A stretch of 17,328 nt of DNA, taken from positions 1-17,328 of the forward strand of contig DATILI010000163.1 in the NCBI GenBank assembly GCA_035476635.1, in the 5' to 3' direction. The stretch's first letter is position 1. Every line of letters begins with the position of its first letter. Of the stretch, positions 13,001 to 17,328 are shown in pieces. A program made the translations under genes and the position numbers. Under the pieces are notes generated by a model, which had not been told where the DNA came from, made no database searches, and saw only the letters and a list, made by a program, of their open reading frames with translations. The DNA is from DATILI01 sp035476635 (GTDB lineage: Bacteria > Pseudomonadota > Gammaproteobacteria > Burkholderiales > Burkholderiaceae_C).

Positions 13001-14272
13001 ATGCTCCACCAGATCATTGACCGGCGCGCAGCTGGCAAGAACAAGTCGATTGGGAATCGTGAGCGTTTTCTCAAGCGCTACCGCGAGCAGATCAAGGATG
13101 TTGTCCGGCGTGCCGTCGCCGGACGCAGCATTCGTGACATAGAGCAGGGCGAAGACATCACCATTCCGAAACGCGATGTCTCGGAGCCGGTATTTGGCCA
13201 CGGCCCCGGCGGAACGCGCGAAACGGTACACCCCGGCAACCGCGAGTATGTGCGCGGCGACCGCATCGAGCGGCCCAAAGGCGGGGGCTCCGGCAGCGGC
13301 GGCAAGGGCGCAAGCCAGGATGGGACCGGCGAAGACGACTTCGTGTTCCGCATCTCGCGCGAAGAGTTCATGCAGTATTTCTTCGACGATCTGGAGCTGC
13401 CCGATCTCGTGCGCACGCAACTCGTGGCCGATGCCCCTGAGTGGAAATCGCGGCGCGCGGGCTTCATTTCCGAGGGTACGCCGACCAGCCTGCATGTCGT
13501 GCGCTCGATGCGTGTTGCCTTGAGCCGCCGTATCGCCATGGGCAGCGATGCCCGGCAAGAGCTGGAAGAAGCTGAGCGGCAGCTTGCGCTGGCCGAAGCG
13601 CGGCCAGATACGCCTCGCAGCGAGATTTTGGCCTTGAAGGAGGTCGTAGATGCGTTGCTGCGCAGGATCAAGAAGATCCCTTTCCTTGACCCGTTCGACT
13701 TGCGCTTTCGCAACCGGGTGCGCGTGCCGCTGCCCACCAGCAAGGCGGTGATGTTCTGCCTGATGGACGTTTCGGGCTCGATGGACGAGGCGCGCAAGGA
13801 TCTCGCCAAGCGTTTTTTCATCCTGCTGTATCTGTTCTTGTCGCGTCACTACGAAAAGACCGACGTGGTCTTCATCCGGCACCACACGCAGGCTGCCGAA
13901 GTGTCCGAGGAAGAGTTTTTCCAGTCCACGGAAAGCGGTGGCACGGTGGTCTCCAGCGCCTTGCTGCTGATGAATGACATCATCAAGGCGCGCTACGCAT
14001 CCAGCGCCTGGAACATTTACGGCGCGCAGGCTTCTGACGGCGACAACTGGCACCAGGACTCCGCCAAGTGCCGCGAGTTGCTGCTCGAAAAATTGTTGCC
14101 TGCGTCCCGGTATTTCGCCTACGTGCAGGTCGCCGAGGAGAACCAGAACCTTTGGGAAGAGTATTGCCAGGTGCGCGAGGTCGATCCTCGCTTTGCCATG
14201 CAGAAAATTACCTCGGCGTCGGAGATTTATCCGGTGTTTCGTGAGCTCTTCAAGAAAGGGGTCGCCGTATGA
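13001..14272 (+). CDS. yeaH: DUF444 / YeaH family VWA-like protein
   Basis: A 423-residue protein. It begins MLHQIIDRRAAGKNKSIGNR, the usual YeaH opening, with GGAG about 8 nt before ATG 13001. Residues about 90-112 are a glycine/serine-rich flexible linker (KGGGSGSGGKGASQDGTGED). The C-terminal half carries a von Willebrand A-like fold with a MIDAS-type metal site: D256-x-S258-x-S260 in MDVSGSMDE, T315 in ESGGT and D347 in ASDGD. Between linker and VWA part is a charged helical stretch (ARQELEEAERQLALAEA). The protein is almost always encoded between PrkA and SpoVR and is thought to work with the kinase, possibly as substrate or adaptor; biochemistry is lacking. The gap to prkA is 18 bp, and a 20-codon mini-ORF starts within its stop codon. 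Confidence 0.95.
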   Translation: MLHQIIDRRAAGKNKSIGNRERFLKRYREQIKDVVRRAVAGRSIRDIEQGEDITIPKRDVSEPVFGHGPGGTRETVHPGNREYVRGDRIERPKGGGSGSGGKGASQDGTGEDDFVFRISREEFMQYFFDDLELPDLVRTQLVADAPEWKSRRAGFISEGTPTSLHVVRSMRVALSRRIAMGSDARQELEEAERQLALAEARPDTPRSEILALKEVVDALLRRIKKIPFLDPFDLRFRNRVRVPLPTSKAVMFCLMDVSGSMDEARKDLAKRFFILLYLFLSRHYEKTDVVFIRHHTQAAEVSEEEFFQSTESGGTVVSSALLLMNDIIKARYASSAWNIYGAQASDGDNWHQDSAKCRELLLEKLLPASRYFAYVQVAEENQNLWEEYCQVREVDPRFAMQKITSASEIYPVFRELFKKGVAV

Positions 14273-14331
14273 GCCGCCCGGCCGCTCCGAAGGCGAATAC
14301 CACAGCGCATAGCGCGGAGGTTACCAAATGA
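14269..14331 (+). CDS. 20-codon mini-ORF linking yeaH and spoVR
   Basis: ATG at 14269 overlaps the yeaH stop (ATGA) and the frame ends at TGA 14329-14331, which overlaps the spoVR start (ATGA). The peptide would be MSRPAAPKANTTAHSAEVTK. It has no recognisable fold. It could carry ribosomes across the gap for coupling, but spoVR has its own GGAGG (14316-14320), and a chance frame this short is quite possible. Confidence 0.3.
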   Translation: MSRPAAPKANTTAHSAEVTK

Positions 14332-15902
14332 CCAGCAACGTGGCGACCGACGTCGTCGACGCGCCGCTCCCGTCTCGCAGCGAGGAAGTCGCCGTTGCCG
14401 AACGTCGTGAACGGCTGCCATGCCCTTCGGACTGGACGTTCGAGCTCATTGAAACTTACCACGCCGAGATCCTTCGCACGGCCAGGCGCTTCAAGCTGGA
14501 CACCTACCCGGTACAGCTGGAAATCATCACGGCCGGGCAGATGATCGACGCCTATTCCTCGGTGGGCATGCCGGTGAACTATCGGCATTGGTCTTTCGGC
14601 AAGCAGCACATCTCCACCGAGAAGAGTTACCGCCGCGGGCACATGGGCCTGGCCTATGAAATCGTCATCAACTCCGACCCCTGCATCGCCTACCTCATGG
14701 AGGAAAACACGATGCCGATGCAGGCTCTGGTGATCGCGCATGCGAGCTATGGCCACAATTCCTTCTTCAAGGGCAACTACCTGTTTCGCATGTGGACGGA
14801 CGCGTCTTCCATCGTCGACTACCTGGTGTATGCCCGTGCCTACATTGCCGATTGCGAAGAGCGCCACGGGCTGGAGGCGGTCGAGAGCCTGCTCGACAGC
14901 TGCCACTCACTGATGAACCACGGTGTGGACCGCTACCGGCGGCCGCAGAAACTGTCGCTGCTCGAGGAAGAGGCGCGCCGCAAGGAGCGCGAGGAGTATT
15001 TGCAGCAACAGGTCAACGATTTGTGGCGTACGCTGCCCAAGGGCATGGGCAAGCAGGTCGAGAAGAAGAAGCGCCATTTTCCGGAGGAGCCGCAGGAAAA
15101 CATCCTGTACTTCATCGAGAAAAATGCGCCTTTGCTGGAGCCATGGCAGCGTGAGGTGGTGCGCATCGTGCGCAAGGTTGCACAGTATTTCTATCCGCAG
15201 CGCCAGACGCAGGTCATGAATGAGGGTTGGGCCACTTTCTGGCATCACACCTTGCTCAACACCATGTATGACGACGGCTTGCTGACCGACGGCTTCATGA
15301 TCGAGTTCCTGCGCTCACATACCAACGTGGTGTACCAGCCGCCGGTGACGCACCCGGGCTACAGCGGCATCAACCCCTATGCGCTGGGCTTCGCGATGTA
15401 TACCGACATCCGGCGTATCTGCGAACATCCGACGGAAGAAGATCGCAAGTGGTTTCCGGACATCGCCGGCAGCGATTGGCTCACGACGCTGGACTACGCC
15501 ATGCGCCACTTCAAGGACGAAAGCTTCATCGGGCAGTACCTCTCGCCGCGGCTCATGCGCGAGATGCGGCTGTTTTCCATCGTCGACGACTCGGCCCAGA
15601 GCGAGCTTGAGGTGGCCGCAATCCACGACGATGCAGGCTACCGGCGGGTGCGCGAGGCACTGTCGCGGCAATACGACCTGAACCACCGCGAACCCAATAT
15701 CCAGGTCTGGAGCGTCAATGTGCGCGGCGACCGGGCCCTGACACTGCGCCATACGCGCGACAAAGATCGGCCGCTGAATGATGACGTGCAGGAAGTCATG
15801 AAGCACGTTGCCCAGCTCTGGGGTTTTCGCGTCCGGCTTGAAAGCGTCGACAGCCACGGCCGAATCGCGCAGCACTGGGAACTGACGCCGCCAGGGCATT
15901 GA
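14328..15902 (+). CDS. spoVR: SpoVR family protein (YcgB-like)
   Basis: A 524-residue cytosolic protein. ATG 14328 has GGAGG 7 nt upstream. Family motifs include YPVQLEIITAGQMIDAYSSV (60-79), MPVNYRHWSFGKQ, GLAYEIVINSDPCIAYLMEE, VIAHASYGHNSFFKGN (135-150), MNEGWATFWHHTLLN (297-311) and PYALGFAMYTDI. The C-terminal third is an alpha/beta region ending near HWELTPPGH. Length matches E. coli YcgB (about 510). B. subtilis SpoVR is needed for spore cortex formation; in non-sporulating Proteobacteria the function is unknown, but the gene keeps company with prkA and yeaH. The spacing of H138, H143, E299, H306 and H307 invites the idea of a metal site. The gene ends 4 bp before the convergent GntR gene. 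Family certain. Confidence 0.95.
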   Translation: MTSNVATDVVDAPLPSRSEEVAVAERRERLPCPSDWTFELIETYHAEILRTARRFKLDTYPVQLEIITAGQMIDAYSSVGMPVNYRHWSFGKQHISTEKSYRRGHMGLAYEIVINSDPCIAYLMEENTMPMQALVIAHASYGHNSFFKGNYLFRMWTDASSIVDYLVYARAYIADCEERHGLEAVESLLDSCHSLMNHGVDRYRRPQKLSLLEEEARRKEREEYLQQQVNDLWRTLPKGMGKQVEKKKRHFPEEPQENILYFIEKNAPLLEPWQREVVRIVRKVAQYFYPQRQTQVMNEGWATFWHHTLLNTMYDDGLLTDGFMIEFLRSHTNVVYQPPVTHPGYSGINPYALGFAMYTDIRRICEHPTEEDRKWFPDIAGSDWLTTLDYAMRHFKDESFIGQYLSPRLMREMRLFSIVDDSAQSELEVAAIHDDAGYRRVREALSRQYDLNHREPNIQVWSVNVRGDRALTLRHTRDKDRPLNDDVQEVMKHVAQLWGFRVRLESVDSHGRIAQHWELTPPGH

Positions 15903-15906
15903 GTAT

Positions 15907-16542
15907 TCAGGCGGCCGCTTCCAGCCCGTTGCGAAAGTGCTCCTGCATTCTTTGTGTGGTCGCTTGCGCATTGCGCGAGGCCAGGGCGGCCATGATCGCG
16001 CGGTGCTCCAGAAGTGACTCCTGGATCCGCCCGGATTTCAGCAGCGAGTTGTGCCGGTTCAATTTCATGACCTTGCGCAGGTCCGCGACCATCTGGTCGC
16101 GCCAACGGTTGTCGGCAATTTCCAGCAAGCGCATGTGAAAGCGCTCATTGATCGAAAAGAATTTCTCCCGGTCCTGTACAGCGGCCTCCAACTCGGTGTG
16201 CAGCGCCTTCAGTTCCGCGATCTGTGCGTCCGTGGCTTGCGTGGCGACCACGCCGGCGGCGTCGCTTTCCAACAGGGCGAGCAGGTGATAGACGTCGGCC
16301 AGGTCGCGCTCGGACACCTCGGTCACGTAGGCGCCGCGGCGCACCTTCATCGTGACCAGGCCCTCGGCCGCGAGCACCTTGAGCGCTTCACGCAACGGGG
16401 TGCGGCTGATGCCATATTCCTCCGCGATCTTGAGCTCGTCGATCCAGCTGCCGGGCTCGAGTTCACGCTTGAAAATGCGCTGGCGCATTAGTTCGGCAAC
16501 CTCTTGATAGAGAGCGCGGGGAGTCAAAGTCAAGGCGGCCAT
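15907..16542 (-). CDS. GntR family transcriptional regulator, FCD subgroup
   Basis: A 211-residue DNA-binding regulator. The N-terminal winged helix-turn-helix (about 9-75) shows LYQEVAELMRQRIFKRELEP and EEYGISRTPLREALKVLAAE, then GLVTMKVRRGAYV as the wing. The C-terminal FCD ligand-binding domain (about 82-205) is all helical, with FFSINERFHMRLLE, a central stretch SLLEHRAIMAAL and MQEHFRNGL, which carry the histidines expected for a metal/carboxylate site. FCD regulators usually repress and respond to small acids or acyl compounds. It is transcribed away from methylmalonyl-CoA mutase across a 108-bp A/T-rich gap, so control of that gene, and of itself, is likely. The family is certain; the effector is inferred to be a propionate or methylmalonate-related metabolite. 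Confidence 0.92.
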   Translation of the reverse strand: MAALTLTPRALYQEVAELMRQRIFKRELEPGSWIDELKIAEEYGISRTPLREALKVLAAEGLVTMKVRRGAYVTEVSERDLADVYHLLALLESDAAGVVATQATDAQIAELKALHTELEAAVQDREKFFSINERFHMRLLEIADNRWRDQMVADLRKVMKLNRHNSLLKSGRIQESLLEHRAIMAALASRNAQATTQRMQEHFRNGLEAAA

Positions 16543-16568
16543 GGTCGGATTCTAGGGGTACGGCGCAT

Positions 16569-16597
16569 TTTGCATCAATAATTATAAATAATGTAAA
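16569..16597. promoter_or_regulatory. Candidate operator/promoter between gntR and the mutase gene
   Basis: The A/T-rich centre of this otherwise GC-rich gap holds ATTAT-AA-ATAAT (16581-16592), a perfect dyad, flanked by TTTGCAT (16569-16575) and ATGTAAA (16591-16597), an inverted pair with one mismatch. TATAAT occurs on the minus strand at 16586-16581 and TATAAA on the plus strand at 16583-16588, both possible -10 elements. No clear -35 was found for either, so exact promoters are uncertain. Confidence 0.4.
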
Positions 16598-16650
16598 CTC
16601 AGGGAAAACGTGGAATCCCGGCCTTGCGCCGGATGGAAAGCCGAACCGCC

Positions 16651-17328
16651 ATGAGCAACAAAGCCCCTGAATTCAGCCCTGCCAGTCTCGACGCCTGGGC
16701 CAAGTCCGCCGCCAAGTCCGCCCCCGGCGGTGACCTGAGCGCCCTGGACTGGCACACGCCCGACGGCATCGTCGTCAAGCCGCTGTACACCGCGCAGGAC
16801 ACCAAAGACCTGCCCTACACCAATACCCTGCCAGGCTTTGAGCCCTACTTGCGCGGCCCGCAGGCCACGATGTACGCAGTGCGGCCCTGGACCATCCGCC
16901 AGTACGCCGGCTTTTCCACCGCCGAGGAATCCAACGCTTTCTACCGCAAGGCGCTGGCGGCAGGCGGGCAGGGCGTGAGCGTGGCCTTCGACCTGGCCAC
17001 CCATCGCGGCTACGACAGCGACCACCCGCGCGTGACGGGCGACGTCGGCAAGGCCGGCGTCGCGATCGACAGCGTGGAAGACATGAAGATCCTGTTCAAC
17101 GAGATTCCTCTGGACAAGGTCTCGGTCTCGATGACGATGAACGGCGCGGTGTTGCCGGTGCTCGCTGGCTACGTGGTTGCAGCCGAAGAGCAGGGCGTTT
17201 CGCAGGACAAGCTCTCGGGGACCATCCAGAACGACATCCTCAAGGAGTTCATGGTCCGCAACACCTACATCTACCCGCCCAAGCCGAGCATGCGCATCAT
17301 CGGCGACATCATCGAGTACACGGCCAGG
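16651..17328 (+). CDS. scpA: Methylmalonyl-CoA mutase large subunit, 5' part only
   Basis: The first 226 codons are visible; the gene continues past the right edge (family length about 700-750), so the B12-binding domain is not seen. It begins MSNKAPEFSPASLDAWAKSA; an in-frame ATG at 16633 would add six residues. The substrate-binding TIM-barrel domain is clear: LPGFEPYLRGPQATMYAVRP (60-79), in which Tyr75 corresponds to the radical-guiding Tyr89 of the Propionibacterium enzyme. WTIRQYAGFSTAEESNAFYR, VAFDLATHRGYDSDHPRV, SVSMTMNGAVLPVLAGYVV and GTIQNDILKEFMVRNTYIYP follow. The enzyme interconverts methylmalonyl-CoA and succinyl-CoA with adenosylcobalamin, as in propionate and odd-chain or branched amino acid breakdown. 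The divergent GntR regulator probably controls it. A CCGGC/GCCGG hairpin lies at 16618-16632 in its leader. Confidence 0.96.
   Translation, partial: MSNKAPEFSPASLDAWAKSAAKSAPGGDLSALDWHTPDGIVVKPLYTAQDTKDLPYTNTLPGFEPYLRGPQATMYAVRPWTIRQYAGFSTAEESNAFYRKALAAGGQGVSVAFDLATHRGYDSDHPRVTGDVGKAGVAIDSVEDMKILFNEIPLDKVSVSMTMNGAVLPVLAGYVVAAEEQGVSQDKLSGTIQNDILKEFMVRNTYIYPPKPSMRIIGDIIEYTAR

Noticed and set aside
12182..14053. A 623-codon open frame on the minus strand
   Set aside because: It lies opposite prkA and yeaH, which have clear family motifs, ribosome sites and codon bias; the long frame is a by-product of high GC content.

Overview
The window looks like a chromosomal segment of a Betaproteobacterium of the order Burkholderiales, most likely family Comamonadaceae (Polaromonas/Rhodoferax/Variovorax-like). 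This is inferred from the high-GC codon use, the character of the methylmalonyl-CoA mutase, DusA and PrkA proteins, and a GCTA...TAGC type intergenic palindrome of the kind I recall from this family. No rRNA, tRNA, CRISPR array, insertion sequence or phage module was seen. The genes are densely packed.

Layout. (a) 1-2317, minus strand: the 5' part of a zinc-ribbon/putative peptidase gene running off the left edge, a BON-domain lipoprotein with a good terminator, and a compact set DUF1328 - DUF883 - holin-superfamily protein - unknown membrane protein. These are small envelope and stress-type proteins. (b) 2318-5005: a regulatory block with a CHASE3/HisKA_3 sensor kinase (minus), a divergent NarL/LuxR-type response regulator (plus) and a receiver-only response regulator (minus) whose 3' end overlaps the regulator by 11 bp. 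(c) 5246-7458: a small membrane protein overlapping an AsmA-family protein. (d) 7612-9687: a solitary ATP synthase c-subunit gene, converging on a YfcG-type glutathione transferase plus HCCA isomerase-like pair, then an unknown protein. (e) 9801-10811: dusA. (f) 11060-15902: the conserved trio prkA - DUF444 (yeaH) - spoVR. (g) 15907-17328: a GntR/FCD regulator divergent from methylmalonyl-CoA mutase, which is cut by the right edge.

The most interesting part is 2318-5245. A 17-bp dyad, TGTAGGnnGCnnCCnAC, occurs three times, always between genes: once upstream of the DUF1328/DUF883 set and twice between the receiver-only regulator and the small membrane protein/asmA pair. It is a good candidate operator for the NarL-type regulator encoded between them, which would join the two-component genes and the envelope genes in one local regulon. 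The DUF1328 mRNA leader can also form three nested perfect helices (9+6+6 bp), the outermost of which covers the Shine-Dalgarno sequence, so this set may also be controlled by an RNA switch or thermometer.

Other points worth checking are the orphan c-subunit, a 9-bp perfect inverted repeat ending at the start codon of the glutathione transferase, a 20-codon mini-ORF joining yeaH to spoVR with ATGA overlaps on both sides, and a conserved-looking His/Glu arrangement in SpoVR. All functions are read from sequence by eye; no database search was run.
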